64,000 nt of DNA from Actinomyces radicidentis (GCF_001553565.1 NZ_CP014228.1:1-64000), one strand, 5' to 3'; positions 8,301-16,065 are shown, numbered from the stretch's first letter. Notes: generated from the letters alone by a model not told the origin. Numbers and translations: made by a program.

Positions 8301-9691
8301 GGTCAAGTCCCTTGTTGTGGTGTTCTTTCAGGCGGTCAGGGGCAGGGGTTGGGTGTCGTTGGTGAGGGTGTGGGTGAGTCGTTGCATGGAGGTCTGGGAC
8401 AGGTAGCGGCGTTCGCCGTACTGCCACTCCTCGTGCTGCTCGAGCAGGACGGCGCCGATGAGGCGGGTCACGGAGTCTGGGTTGGGGAAGACCTGGACGA
8501 CGTCGGCGCGGCGCTTGATCTCGGCGTTGACGCGTTCGATGGGGTTGTTGGACCAGATCTTCTTCCAGTGCTCGGTGGGGAAGGCGGCGAACGCGGTCAG
8601 GTCAGCCTCGGCGGCCTCGAGCATGTCGGCGATGTCCGGGAAGGTGCCTCTCAGGGAGTCGGTGACCTGGTGGTAGGTGGCGCGCACGGCCTGGGGGCTG
8701 GTCTGGGCGAACACCGTGGAGATGAGGGCGTTGACGGGCTTGGAGCGTGCTGATCCCAGGCGGGAGGTGATGTTGCGGGCGAAGTGCACGCGGCAGCGCT
8801 GCCAGGCCGCGCCGGGCAGGATCGCCTTGACGGCGGCCTTCAGGCCGGCGTGGGAGTCGGACACGACCAGGGCGACACCCTCGGGCCGGGAGGGCCCGCA
8901 CACGGCCAGGCCCCGCTCGCGCAGGGAGCGCAGGAAGCTGGTCCAGAAGTCGGTGGACTCGCTGTCGCCCACGGCCATGCCCAGGATCTCGCGGCGCCCG
9001 GCGGCGGAGACCCCTACCGCGACGACGGTGGCCTGGGAGACGACGCGGTGTCCGACGCGCACGTCGAGGTAGGTGGCGTCCAGGTAGAGGTAGGGGAACC
9101 AGGTGTGGTCCAGAGGCCGGTTCAGGAAGGCACCGACCGTCTGGTCGATGTCGGCGCAGATCCGTGAGACCTGGGACTTGGAGATGCCGGACTCGCAGCC
9201 CAGGGCCTTGACCAGGTCATCGACCTTGCGGGTGGAGACCCCCTCGACCCAGGCGGTGGCGATCACCGCGTACAGGGCCTTGTCGACCCTCCTGCGCGGG
9301 GACAGCAGGGACGGGAAGAAGGAACCCCGGCGCAGCTTGGGGATGGCCAGGTCGACCTCCCCGGCAGTGGTCGCCACCGTCTTGGAGCGCGTCCCATTGC
9401 GGCGCGTGATGCGATCCGGGGTGCGCTCGTAGCGGGAGGCGCCGATCACCGCTTCGGCTTCGGCGTCGATGAGGTCCTGCAGTCCGGCGGCCAGCAGACG
9501 GCGGAACATCTCGTCGCGTGAGGCCTCAGGGTCGGCCAGGAGTTCCCCGATCAAGGCGGACAAGGCAGACTGATGGTGGGTCATCGCGGGTCCCTTCAGA
9601 TGGTTCTTGGCGGAATCACACCCGCGATGACCCCCAGCCACCTCGACCAGCGGCCCCCGCGGGAATTGCCACCACGCTAAGGGACACACCC
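8301..9691 (-). mobile_element. IS256-family insertion sequence with 8-bp target duplication
   Basis: The element is 1,391 bp. Its ends read GGTCAAGTCCCTTGTTGTGG from 8301 and, on the minus strand from 9691, GGGTGTGTCCCTTAGCGTGG, an imperfect terminal inverted repeat. The 8 bases gccgtcgt occur on both sides (8293-8300 and 9692-9699), a length typical of IS256. One transposase gene fills the element. Clean ends and an intact duplication indicate a single, relatively recent insertion. Confidence 0.92.
8328..9584 (-). CDS. IS256-family (mutator-type) transposase
   Basis: The 418-aa product starts at ATG 9584 (M-T-H-H-Q-S-A-L). It has the mutator-family DDE triad: the first Asp in Y-L-D-A-T-Y-L-D-V, the second in V-V-S-D-S-H-A-G-L, and the Glu in N-N-P-I-E-R-V-N-A-E-I-K-R-R. 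It also has the family's C/D(2)H-type segment W-Q-R-C-R-V-H-F. Length is normal for IS256 transposases and the frame is uninterrupted, so the element may be active. It lies antisense to nothing essential and in the same orientation as the gene it splits. Confidence 0.95.
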   Translation of the reverse strand: MTHHQSALSALIGELLADPEASRDEMFRRLLAAGLQDLIDAEAEAVIGASRYERTPDRITRRNGTRSKTVATTAGEVDLAIPKLRRGSFFPSLLSPRRRVDKALYAVIATAWVEGVSTRKVDDLVKALGCESGISKSQVSRICADIDQTVGAFLNRPLDHTWFPYLYLDATYLDVRVGHRVVSQATVVAVGVSAAGRREILGMAVGDSESTDFWTSFLRSLRERGLAVCGPSRPEGVALVVSDSHAGLKAAVKAILPGAAWQRCRVHFARNITSRLGSARSKPVNALISTVFAQTSPQAVRATYHQVTDSLRGTFPDIADMLEAAEADLTAFAAFPTEHWKKIWSNNPIERVNAEIKRRADVVQVFPNPDSVTRLIGAVLLEQHEEWQYGERRYLSQTSMQRLTHTLTNDTQPLPLTA

Positions 9692-9891
9692 GCCGTCGTG
9701 GTCTCGCTCGCCTGCTCGGTGGGCGCTACGCTAGCCGTGCTCGGTTCCAGAGCCACCTCACCCGCAATGAGACGCTTGCGGAAGGCGAGTAGGGGCTTCC
9801 AGTTGTTTGTGTCGAGCTTGCTGAAGCGCACCGCTGCCGCGTGTCCTCCCCGCCGCCCCTCCGTCGCCTTCGCCGTCGCCGTCGCCGTCGC

Positions 9892-9928
9892 CGAGATCGG
9901 GACATCCTGACCTCGAGATCGGGACATC
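9892..9928 (-). repeat. Paired direct repeat GATGTCCCGATCTCG, spaced 22 bp
   Basis: On the minus strand the 15-mer GATGTCCCGATCTCG occurs at 9914-9928 and 9892-9906, giving a 22-bp repeat unit with GGTCAG in front. The same 15-mer, with the same 22-bp spacing, occurs on the plus strand at 13664-13700. A run of GCCGTC hexamers lies next to it (about 9866-9892). Confidence 0.85.
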
Positions 9929-10030
9929 CTGACCGTGCCACGGTCTACGCCGCCTCCCGATGGCGAGCCCGGTCGGTCCGTGCGCCGAGCCCAGGTCAGG
10001 GCGAGCAGGGCCCGCGGACACGCAGCCGCC

Positions 10031-10333
10031 TCACTCCCCCGCGGGCTCGTCCTGGACGACCTCGAAGCCGAGCAGCTCGACGCTCATGCCGCGCGCCTTG
10101 TCGCCCTCGTGACGCCCCTTCGGGCGCCCGTCGGACCAGGCCTGGAAGGCCTCCTGGCTCTCCCAGCGCGTGATGACGAAGTAGCGCGACTCGCCGTAGA
10201 CGGGGCGCAGCAGCTCGAAGCCCTCGAAGCCCGGGGCGGCGTCGGTGGAGTGGGCGCGCGCGGCGAAGCGCTTCTCGATCTCGGCGCCGGCGCCCTCGGG
10301 CGCGGTGAGGGCGGTGATGTTGACGAAGGACAC
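10031..10333 (-). CDS. Haem-degrading monooxygenase, MhuD-like (ABM domain)
   Basis: The 100-aa product is a single antibiotic-biosynthesis-monooxygenase (ABM) ferredoxin-like domain. It begins M-S-F-V-N-I-T-A-L and has [10 protein letters not shown], then [12 protein letters not shown], and [10 protein letters not shown]. The layout follows Mycobacterium MhuD, in which Asn7, Trp66 and His75 bind and distort haem. The corresponding candidates here are the Asn at residue 5, the Trp of T-R-W-E and the His of G-R-H-E-G. MhuD cleaves haem to release iron in the cytoplasm, and this protein probably does the same. It is transcribed divergently from rph and stands alone. The alternative is a generic ABM-domain protein of another role. 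Confidence 0.8.
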   Translation of the reverse strand: MSFVNITALTAPEGAGAEIEKRFAARAHSTDAAPGFEGFELLRPVYGESRYFVITRWESQEAFQAWSDGRPKGRHEGDKARGMSVELLGFEVVQDEPAGE

Positions 10334-10471
10334 GGGCGTCTCCTCGGTGGTGGCGGCGTCGTCGGCGCGGTGCGGGCCGACGACGGGGCGCCGTCGTCGG
10401 CGACCGGAGTCAGGCTAGCCGTCGCTGAACCCGCTCGGGATCGTGTCACGACCGCCGGGTACCCTGCGGGC

Positions 10472-11257
10472 ATGGCTTCTGAGTTCACCCGCAAGGACGG
10501 GCGCGCCGTCGACGAGATGCGCCCCGTCACCATCACCCGCCGCTGGCAGGAGCACGGCGAGGGCAGCGTCCTCGTCGAGTTCGGCCGCACGCGCGTCCTG
10601 TGCGTCGCCTCCTTCACCGAGGGCGTGCCGCGCTGGCGCAAGGGCAGCGGCGAGGGCTGGGTGACCGCCGAGTACGCGATGCTCCCCCGCGCCGGCTCCG
10701 AGCGGAGCGGCCGCGAGTCCGTGCGCGGCAAGGTCGGCGGCCGCACGCACGAGATCTCCCGCCTCATCGGCCGCGGCCTGCGCGGCATCATCGACGTCGC
10801 CGCGCTCGGCGAGAACACGATCGCCCTGGACTGCGACGTCCTCCAGGCCGACGGCGGCACCCGCACCGCCTCCGTCACCGGCGCCTACGTCGCCCTCGCC
10901 GACGCCGTCGCCTGGGGCACCGAGCGGGGCCTCATCACCCCGCGCGCCGGCAAGCCGGTCCTGTCCGACTCCCTGTCCGCGATCAGCGTCGGCATCATCG
11001 ACGGCGTCCCGTGCCTCGACCTGCCCTACAAGGAGGACGTGCGCGCCCAGACCGACATGAACGTCATCCAGACCGGCTCTGGGAAGTTCATCGAGGTCCA
11101 GGGCACGGCCGAGCACGCCCCCTTCGACCGCGACGAGCTCGGGCAGCTGCTCGACCTCGCCACCAAGGGCAACGCCGAGCTCGCCGAGCTGCAGGAGCGA
11201 GTCCTCGCCGGCCCGTCGGGCCAGCCCGTCACCGTCCGCAGCACGGACCTGGCCTGA
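10472..11257 (+). CDS. rph: Ribonuclease PH
   Basis: The 261-aa product starts at ATG 10472 ([11 protein letters not shown]) and ends in TGA. RNase PH is a phosphate-dependent 3'-5' exonuclease that trims tRNA 3' ends as a hexamer in the cytoplasm. The sequence shows [10 protein letters not shown] near the start, then [28 protein letters not shown] and the C-terminal [19 protein letters not shown] segment, all family signatures. Length is standard. rdgB follows after 10 bp, so the two are surely co-transcribed, as in many actinobacteria. Confidence 0.97.
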   Translation: MASEFTRKDGRAVDEMRPVTITRRWQEHGEGSVLVEFGRTRVLCVASFTEGVPRWRKGSGEGWVTAEYAMLPRAGSERSGRESVRGKVGGRTHEISRLIGRGLRGIIDVAALGENTIALDCDVLQADGGTRTASVTGAYVALADAVAWGTERGLITPRAGKPVLSDSLSAISVGIIDGVPCLDLPYKEDVRAQTDMNVIQTGSGKFIEVQGTAEHAPFDRDELGQLLDLATKGNAELAELQERVLAGPSGQPVTVRSTDLA

Positions 11258-11267
11258 GGAGAACACC

Positions 11268-11939
11268 ATGAGCACGACCACAGCCCCCCAGATCACGGTG
11301 CCCGACGGCGCCCGCCTGGCCCTCGCGACCCACAACCCCGGCAAGCTCGCCGAGCTGCGCGCCATCCTCACGCGGCTCGTGCCCGGGCTGGACCCGGAGT
11401 CGATCATCTCCGCCGCGACGCTCGGCGCACCCGAGCCGGTCGAGGACGGCCTCACCTTCGCGGAGAACGCCCTCATCAAGGCGCGCGCGCTCGCCGAGGC
11501 GACCGGCCTGCCCTCCGTCGCGGACGACTCGGGCCTGTGCGTCGACGTGCTCGGCGGTGCGCCGGGGATCTTCTCGGCGCGCTGGTGCGGGCACCACGGC
11601 GATGACCAGGCGAACCTCGACCTGCTCCTGAACCAGGTCGCCGACGTCGCCGACCCGCACCGTACGGCGCGATTCAACTGCGCCGCGGTGCTCGTCGTGC
11701 CGGGAGCCGAGGAGCCGACCGTCATCGAGCGCTCCATGGAGGGGCGGCTGCTCACGGCGCCGCTGGGCGATGGCGGCTTCGGCTACGACCCGATCTTCGT
11801 GCCCGTCCAGGAGGACGAGCCGGGCGCGGCCGGCCGGACGACGTCGCAGATGAGCGCGGAGGAGAAGAACGCGATCTCGCACCGCGGCCAGGCCTTCCGC
11901 GACCTCGCCCCGGTGCTCGCCGAGCTCCTCGCACGCTGA
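11268..11939 (+). CDS. rdgB: Non-canonical purine NTP pyrophosphatase (RdgB/HAM1)
   Basis: The 223-aa product removes dITP, ITP and XTP from the nucleotide pool by hydrolysis to the monophosphate and pyrophosphate. Family motifs are visible: A-T-H-N-P-G-K-L-A-E-L near residue 18, E-D-G-L-T-F-A-E-N-A-L-I-K-A near 62, the metal site A-D-D-S-G-L-C-V-D-V-L, and G-G-F-G-Y-D-P-I-F toward the C-terminus. A ribosome-binding site (TGAGGAGAA) overlaps the end of rph. A GC-rich hairpin (GGGGCC-GCA-GGCCCC, about 11952-11966) follows the stop and may end transcription. Confidence 0.96.
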   Translation: MSTTTAPQITVPDGARLALATHNPGKLAELRAILTRLVPGLDPESIISAATLGAPEPVEDGLTFAENALIKARALAEATGLPSVADDSGLCVDVLGGAPGIFSARWCGHHGDDQANLDLLLNQVADVADPHRTARFNCAAVLVVPGAEEPTVIERSMEGRLLTAPLGDGGFGYDPIFVPVQEDEPGAAGRTTSQMSAEEKNAISHRGQAFRDLAPVLAELLAR

Positions 11940-12001
11940 CAGCGCTGGGCCGGGGCCGCAGGCCCCGAGGACATCCCGCCCACCGAGTCCTCTTCACGTC
12001 G

Positions 12002-12066
12002 AGCTCGTACCTTTCGTCTCGAGACCATCATCCTTGCTGGTGGTCTCGCAGCGAACGGTACGAGCT
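12002..12066. repeat. Extragenic palindromic repeat with CGTACCTTTCG core (copy 1)
   Basis: Outer arms AGCTCGTACC (12002-12011) and GGTACGAGCT (12057-12066) pair. Inner arms CGAGACCA and TGGTCTCG pair around TCATCCTTGC. The arm sequence CGTACCTTTCG recurs in the palindrome at 13497-13565, so this is a repeated extragenic element and not just a terminator. Confidence 0.7.
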
Positions 12067-12110
12067 AGACGGCGTTCATCCGCCCTGCCCGGTTGACGGC
12101 GCCGTCTTTA

Positions 12111-12151
12111 CTTTCCACGACGGAAAGCACATACTTTCCATGTCTGAAAGG
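12111..12151. promoter_or_regulatory. Candidate operator of the membrane-protein/regulator operon
   Basis: A perfect inverted repeat, CTTTCC-ACGAC-GGAAAG (12111-12127), is followed by a second imperfect one, ACTTTCC-ATGT-CTGAAAGG (about 12133-12151), which overlaps the ATG of the first gene. Two palindromes over the translation start are a natural binding site for the winged-helix regulator encoded third in this operon. That link is an inference. Confidence 0.5.
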
Positions 12152-12688
12152 ACAGTGGTCACTGTGCTCATCAACGCTGCTGATCCTCACTCCCCTGAGA
12201 CCGCCTCATCGGGCCAGAACCGCTCATCGGCTGACGGGCGCCCCACGCCGGAGGAGGCCCGCGTCGCCCTCGACACCGTCAACGCGGCCGAGGCGCGCAC
12301 CCGACAGCCACGGCGCCGGTGGCCCATCATCCTCATCAGCGTCGCCCTGGGCTCCGTCTTCGCCCTCGTTGTCGTGGGGCGGTTCCTCTGGGCCCTCGTG
12401 GGCCTGGTGCTCCTCGTCCCCGTCGTCCTCGTCATCGACGCCCGGTTCCTGCGGTCGCGCGGCACCCGGCGGCGCATGGAGGCCGAGTTCCAGGACCGGC
12501 GGTGGTGGATCGTCAACAGCTACGTACTGTGGTGCCTCCTGGGTCCGATCATTCAGGGGCTCCACCTCACCGGCGGCGCACTCACCGCCGTCGCCGTCGT
12601 GACGGGTATCCTCGTCGCCGCGCACCTCACCGTCTGCCTCGAGGCCTTCTACTCCTTGACGGGCGTCGACGGGAGTGACTCACGATGA
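12140..12688 (+). CDS. Integral membrane protein of unknown function, first of a three-gene operon
   Basis: The 182-aa product starts at ATG 12140. After a hydrophilic N-terminus of about 55 residues there are four likely membrane segments: about residues 62-78 and 82-100 around V-V-V-G-R-F-L-W-A-L-V, then about 125-145 and 148-170. A conserved-looking R-S-R-G-T-R-R-R-M-E sits between the pairs. The second gene of the operon has the matching R-P-R-G-T-R-R-R-L-A, so the two proteins are distant paralogues and may pair. I do not recognise a named family. The gene overlaps the next one by 4 bp (ATGA) and is probably controlled by the regulator encoded downstream. Confidence 0.8.
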   Translation: MSERTVVTVLINAADPHSPETASSGQNRSSADGRPTPEEARVALDTVNAAEARTRQPRRRWPIILISVALGSVFALVVVGRFLWALVGLVLLVPVVLVIDARFLRSRGTRRRMEAEFQDRRWWIVNSYVLWCLLGPIIQGLHLTGGALTAVAVVTGILVAAHLTVCLEAFYSLTGVDGSDSR

Positions 12689-13122
12689 GCGATCTCCCCA
12701 CGCCGTCCCAGGCCCGCGCCGACCTCGACGTCGTCGACGAGGTCGAGGCCCGGTACGCCCACTGGCGCCCTCCTGTGTGGACCACCCTCGTCGCTCCCGC
12801 GGTGTACGGCCTCACCATGGCCGCACTCGCCATGCCGAGCCGGTGGGGCCTCCTCCTCGTTCTGCTGGTGGGTGTCCCGGTGCAGGTCCTCGTCGAGATC
12901 CGCTTCGGCCGTCCGCGTGGGACCCGGCGGCGCCTCGCGGAGCTGCCGAGCGGATCGCGTCGGTGGCTCTCGCAGAGCCACTTCGTGTGGATCTTCATCG
13001 CTCCGACGCTCATGAACCTCGAGGTGCCGTACAAGGCCGTGCTCGCGTGCCTTGCCGGCCTCATCGCGGCAGTCCACGTCTGGTTCTGCCTGCGCTGGTC
13101 CCGGACTGGCACCGATGCTTGA
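12685..13122 (+). CDS. Integral membrane protein of unknown function, second of the operon
   Basis: The 145-aa product has about four membrane segments and is built like the upstream protein, with the shared motif R-G-T-R-R-R-L in the loop between the segment pairs. It starts at an ATG that overlaps the previous stop and itself ends 8 bp into the regulator gene. Such small paired membrane proteins next to a MarR/ArsR-size regulator are common in actinobacteria and mostly uncharacterised. No catalytic residues are recognisable. Confidence 0.8.
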   Translation: MSDLPTPSQARADLDVVDEVEARYAHWRPPVWTTLVAPAVYGLTMAALAMPSRWGLLLVLLVGVPVQVLVEIRFGRPRGTRRRLAELPSGSRRWLSQSHFVWIFIAPTLMNLEVPYKAVLACLAGLIAAVHVWFCLRWSRTGTDA

Positions 13123-13432
13123 TCCCGTCATCCACCCCGTCAACCGGCTGCGGATCTGCGCGGTCCTGCGCTCGGTGCACGCGCTGAGCGACGGTGGCCG
13201 GCTTCCCAACGGCGGTGAGATGCGCTTCAGCGCGCTGCGCGACGCCGTCGGGCTCTCGGACTCGGCCCTGTCCAAGCAGCTGAGCGCCCTCGAGGAGGCG
13301 GGCTACGTGGCGCGGCACCGCGACTACGGGTCGATGCGCGGTAAGGACGTCGTCTGGGTGTCGCTCACACCGGTCGGCCTCGCCGCCTTCGAGGGGCACG
13401 TCGACGCGCTCCGGGAGATCGCTGAGCAGTAG
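13115..13432 (+). CDS. Winged-helix transcriptional regulator (HTH_34/MarR-like)
   Basis: The 105-aa product starts at ATG 13115, overlapping the preceding stop (translational coupling). It is one winged-helix domain: N-R-L-R-I-C-A-V-L-R-S, then M-R-F-S-A-L-R-D-A-V-G-L-S-D-S-A-L-S-K-Q-L-S-A-L as recognition region, then a wing around R-D-Y-G-S-M-R-G-K-D-V-V-W-V-S-L-T-P-V-G. This is the layout of the winged-helix DNA-binding family PF13601. It most likely represses its own operon through the palindromes at 12111-12151. It ends in TAG, followed at once by a terminator hairpin. Confidence 0.85.
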   Translation: MLDPVIHPVNRLRICAVLRSVHALSDGGRLPNGGEMRFSALRDAVGLSDSALSKQLSALEEAGYVARHRDYGSMRGKDVVWVSLTPVGLAAFEGHVDALREIAEQ

Positions 13433-13436
13433 CCCT

Positions 13437-13474
13437 GGGCCAGGGCCGTGCGCGACTGGCGCACGACCCTGGCC
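13437..13474 (+). terminator. Terminator of the membrane-protein/regulator operon
   Basis: The arms GGCCAGGGCCGTGCGC and GCGCACGACCCTGGCC pair, with one bulge, around a short loop five bases after the stop of the regulator gene. There is no T-run, as usual in this GC-rich genome. Confidence 0.7.
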
Positions 13475-13496
13475 GGCCTGGCCCCGGCTCCCGCGT

Positions 13497-13565
13497 CGAA
13501 CACGTACCTTTCGCGTCGATCGCGGTGCTCGCAGTACCGACCTCGGCGCGAAAGGTACGCGTTCG
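13497..13565. repeat. Extragenic palindromic repeat with CGTACCTTTCG core (copy 2)
   Basis: The arms CGAACACGTACCTTTCGCG (13497-13515) and CGCGAAAGGTACGCGTTCG (13547-13565) are nearly perfect inverted repeats. They share CGTACCTTTCG with the palindrome at 12002-12066. The two copies bracket the three-gene operon. Confidence 0.75.
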
Positions 13566-13660
13566 GCGAGGTCAGCCCGACCGCCCCGCCTTCTGACCGA
13601 GCTCAGCGCGCCGTACGACCGAACTGAGCGATGGGGCGTTCCGTCGGCTGGGCTCAGCGC

Positions 13661-14185
13661 TCAGATGTCCCGATCTCGCGGTTCAGATGTCCCGATCTCG
13701 GCGTTGTGCGCCTGCTCGTCGAGACGGCGCTGGATGGCGCGGGGCGTGATCGACTCCTGCGCCTTTGCGAAGCCGTAGAGCCAGCGCCAGCCGAGCAGCG
13801 CGATCGCTCCACCGACGACGAGCGGGGCCGCCTCGTGCAGCGCCACCGCCGCGCCGAGCACGTACGCCCGACGCGCGAGCCACAGCGCGCTCGTGACCAC
13901 GAGGACCACCACACCCTCCGGCGCGGGCGACTCAAGGTGGTCGCCGTCGCGCCGCGTGAAGCCCCAGGCCGCGAGCCAGCCCCACACGAGCGAGCCCAGC
14001 CCGTCCCGTGCGAGACCTCCGGCGACGGACATGTCGTGCCCCGACGCGGCGACGAGCACCGCGACCAGGACGACGGCGACGACGTCGGCCGGCACGACGA
14101 GCCACCAGCGCGTCCGCCTCCCGCGCGTCCACGGGCGGTCCGGCCCGTCGGGCACGGCGGGCGTCCAGCTGATCGGCTCCTTCAC
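13661..14185 (-). CDS. DUF3054-like integral membrane protein
   Basis: The 174-aa product has four likely membrane segments: about residues 30-48, 58-75, 90-108 and 118-136. G-V-V-V-L-V-V-T-S-A-L near residue 91 and L-L-G-W-R-W-L-Y-G-F near 130 fit DUF3054. The C-terminal tail (E-I-G-T-S-E-P-R-D-R-D-I) is encoded by the paired GATGTCCCGATCTCG repeats at 13664-13700, so the true C-terminus was probably altered when those repeats arrived. It is a single gene, converging with the regulator operon. Function is unknown. Confidence 0.7.
   Translation of the reverse strand: MKEPISWTPAVPDGPDRPWTRGRRTRWWLVVPADVVAVVLVAVLVAASGHDMSVAGGLARDGLGSLVWGWLAAWGFTRRDGDHLESPAPEGVVVLVVTSALWLARRAYVLGAAVALHEAAPLVVGGAIALLGWRWLYGFAKAQESITPRAIQRRLDEQAHNAEIGTSEPRDRDI
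13664..13700 (+). repeat. Paired direct repeat GATGTCCCGATCTCG, spaced 22 bp (second locus)
   Basis: The 15-mer occurs at 13664-13678 and 13686-13700, preceded by TCA in both units. It is the same motif and spacing as at 9892-9928, in the opposite orientation, so the two pairs bracket 9.9-13.7 kb as inverted repeats. It overlaps the 3' end of the DUF3054-like gene. Confidence 0.85.
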
Positions 14186-14227
14186 AGCGCTGAGCCTACG
14201 AGCGCCGCCGCCCCGTGAACCGGGACC

Positions 14228-15058
14228 TCAGATCTCCCAGGAGGCGCCGGCCGTCGCGGCCTCGAGCGGGCCGTCATAGACCTGGGCGGCCTCGGCGAGC
14301 GGCACGTCGTGCTCGGTCCAGGGCTGGATGTGGGTGAGGACGAGGGCGCCGGCGGGGGCGCGACCGCCCTCGCCGCTCGTGCCGGCGGCGAGCTCGCCGG
14401 CGCGCTTGCCGGTGAGGTGCATGCCGCGCAGGGTGTCGCGGCCCTCGACGAAGGCCGCCTCCGCCAGGAGGAGGTCGACGCCGTCGGCCATGGCCTCGAT
14501 GCCGGGGCACAGGTCCGTGTCCCCGGTGAAGGCCAGCGACACCGTGCGCGGTGAGCCGTCCTCGCCGGCCTCCTCGCTGGGACCCTCGACGCGGTAGCCG
14601 TAGGCCTCGACGGGGTGGACCGCCTCGAAGGGCGTGATCGTCATGGGACCGACCTGGACGCTCTCCCCCGGCACGGCGGTGCGGAAGGTGAACTCGGTCG
14701 AGTAGGTCTCCGACGCCGGGGTGCCGTCGACGCCGTTGAGGCGGGGCAGCAGCTCGGACGGGCCCAGGGTGAGGACCGGCCCGAGAGCGCCCTCGGGGTA
14801 CCAGCGGCGGAAGACGTGCATGCCGACGAGGTCGACCATGTGGTCGGCGTGGCAGTGGGAGATCGCCAGGGCGTCGAGGTCGCGCGGGTCGACGTGGTTC
14901 AGCATCTGCCCCATCGAGCCCGGGCCGAGGTCGAGGACGACGGACCAGGTGCGCTCGGAGCCGTCGGCGTCGGTCCCGCGCGCCTGCACGAGGTAGCTGG
15001 ACGCGGAGGACTCGGGCCCGGACATGGAGCCGGTGCAGCCGATGACGGTGAGCTTCAT
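14228..15058 (-). CDS. MBL-fold metallohydrolase, Rv1339-like cyclic-nucleotide phosphodiesterase candidate
   Basis: The 276-aa product has the metallo-beta-lactamase signature H-C-H-A-D-H at residues 68-73, followed by F-T-G-D-T-D in the second metal-binding region and T-H-I-Q-P-W near the C-terminus. It starts M-K-L-T-V-I-G-C-T-G-S. It sits directly downstream of murI, as Rv1339 does in Mycobacterium tuberculosis (murI-Rv1339-rph-rdgB). Rv1339 has been reported as an atypical cAMP/cGMP phosphodiesterase, so that activity is plausible here. RNase Z-like activity on RNA is the main alternative. Co-transcription with murI is likely (16-bp gap). Confidence 0.85.
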   Translation of the reverse strand: MKLTVIGCTGSMSGPESSASSYLVQARGTDADGSERTWSVVLDLGPGSMGQMLNHVDPRDLDALAISHCHADHMVDLVGMHVFRRWYPEGALGPVLTLGPSELLPRLNGVDGTPASETYSTEFTFRTAVPGESVQVGPMTITPFEAVHPVEAYGYRVEGPSEEAGEDGSPRTVSLAFTGDTDLCPGIEAMADGVDLLLAEAAFVEGRDTLRGMHLTGKRAGELAAGTSGEGGRAPAGALVLTHIQPWTEHDVPLAEAAQVYDGPLEAATAGASWEI

Positions 15059-15074
15059 GGGGTCTCCTCGGGGA

Positions 15075-16055
15075 TCAGGAGGGCGGAACGGGGTCGGGGA
15101 GCGAGGGGGTGTCCGCCGTCTGCCGCCCGTCGGCGGACGACGGCGTCGCGGCGGGCGCGCCGCCGCCGAGCGCGCCGTCGCGGTCGGCGACGAGGCGGGC
15201 CGGGGCGGGCACGTCGGAGGAGAAGACCATGTGGGTCGAGCCGGGCACGAGGTCCGCGCGGGAGACGCGCCCGACCTCCGGGCCGAGGAAGCGGCGGGCG
15301 AGGACCGCGAAGGACTCGGGGTCCCCGGTGGAGCAGAACTCGTGGCGGGGCGCGGGCGCCTCGGGGTCGCGCAGGAGGTCGCGGCGGGCGAGCTCGCGGT
15401 AGACGTCCTTGGCGGTCTCCTCGCTGGAGGTGACGAGGGTGACGTCCTCCCCCATGACGTAGGAGATGGGGCCGATGAGCAGCGGGTAGTGGGTGCACCC
15501 CAGGATGAGGGTGTCGACGTCGAAGTCGCTCATGGGAGCCAGGTACTCCTCGGCGGTGGCCATGACCTCGGGGCCGGTGGTGATCCCGCGCTCGGCGAGC
15601 TCGACGAAGCGCGGGCAGGCCTCGGAGAAGAGCTGGACGTCGGGGACGGCCTCGAGGGCGTCGGAGTAGGCGCGCGAGCGGACGGTGCCCTGGGTGGCGA
15701 TGAGGCCGATGCGCCCGTTGCGGGTGACACGGGCGGCGGCGCGTGCAGCGGGGTGGATGACCTCGATGACGGGGACGCCGCGCTCCTCGGTGTAGCGGCG
15801 GCGGGCGTCGTGCAGCACGGCGGCGGAGGCGGTGTTGCAGGCGATGACGAGCATCTTGACGCCGGCGTCGACGAGCTCGTCCATGATGCCGAGGGCGAGG
15901 CTGCGGACGTCGGAGATGGAGCGCGGTCCGTAGGGGCTGTGGGCGGTGTCCCCGATGTAGAGGATCTGCTCGCCGGGGAGCTGGTCCATGACCGCGCGCG
16001 CCACCGTCAGGCCGCCGACTCCTGAGTCGAACATACCGATGGGCGCGTCATTCAC
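15075..16055 (-). CDS. murI: Glutamate racemase
   Basis: The 326-aa product makes D-glutamate for peptidoglycan from L-glutamate in the cytoplasm. The two catalytic cysteines are seen at C73 (V-I-A-C-N-T-A-S-A) and C187 (L-G-C-T-H-Y-P-L-L). The N-terminal substrate motif is F-D-S-G-V-G-G-L-T near residue 9. The protein is longer than the usual roughly 265-275 residues because of a Pro/Ala/Ser-rich, probably disordered C-terminal extension of about 45 residues. It lies between the DUF2017 gene and the MBL-fold gene on the same strand. Confidence 0.95.
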   Translation of the reverse strand: MNDAPIGMFDSGVGGLTVARAVMDQLPGEQILYIGDTAHSPYGPRSISDVRSLALGIMDELVDAGVKMLVIACNTASAAVLHDARRRYTEERGVPVIEVIHPAARAAARVTRNGRIGLIATQGTVRSRAYSDALEAVPDVQLFSEACPRFVELAERGITTGPEVMATAEEYLAPMSDFDVDTLILGCTHYPLLIGPISYVMGEDVTLVTSSEETAKDVYRELARRDLLRDPEAPAPRHEFCSTGDPESFAVLARRFLGPEVGRVSRADLVPGSTHMVFSSDVPAPARLVADRDGALGGGAPAATPSSADGRQTADTPSLPDPVPPS

Positions 16056-16065
16056 GCGCCCCAGA

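Larger units (their letters stand above)
7989..9927 (-). pseudogene. Helix-turn-helix DNA-binding protein gene split by IS256
   Basis: Removing the IS256 element (8301-9691) and one copy of its 8-bp duplication joins 9927-9700 to 8300-7989 in frame, giving about 179 codons. The C-terminal part has two helix-turn-helix segments: A-K-K-Q-Q-I-L-D-L-A-R-T-G-M-S-V-G-Q-I-A followed by V-A-E-T-T-V-R, and later Y-I-E-I-G-L-E-L-G-F-G-R-D-T-V-K-K-H. This resembles the DNA-binding end of resolvases or small terminase-like proteins. The N-terminal part includes N-W-K-P-L-L-A-F-R-K-R-L and is not recognised. Its first residues come from the GATGTCCCGATCTCG repeats, so the original N-terminus is probably also lost. 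The fragment downstream of the element could start at a TTG in the IS end (8306). Confidence 0.65.

Noticed and set aside
9841-9930. Paired 22-bp-spaced repeats as a CRISPR array
   Set aside because: Only two units per locus, a 7-bp gap between the 15-mers and no cas genes in the window.
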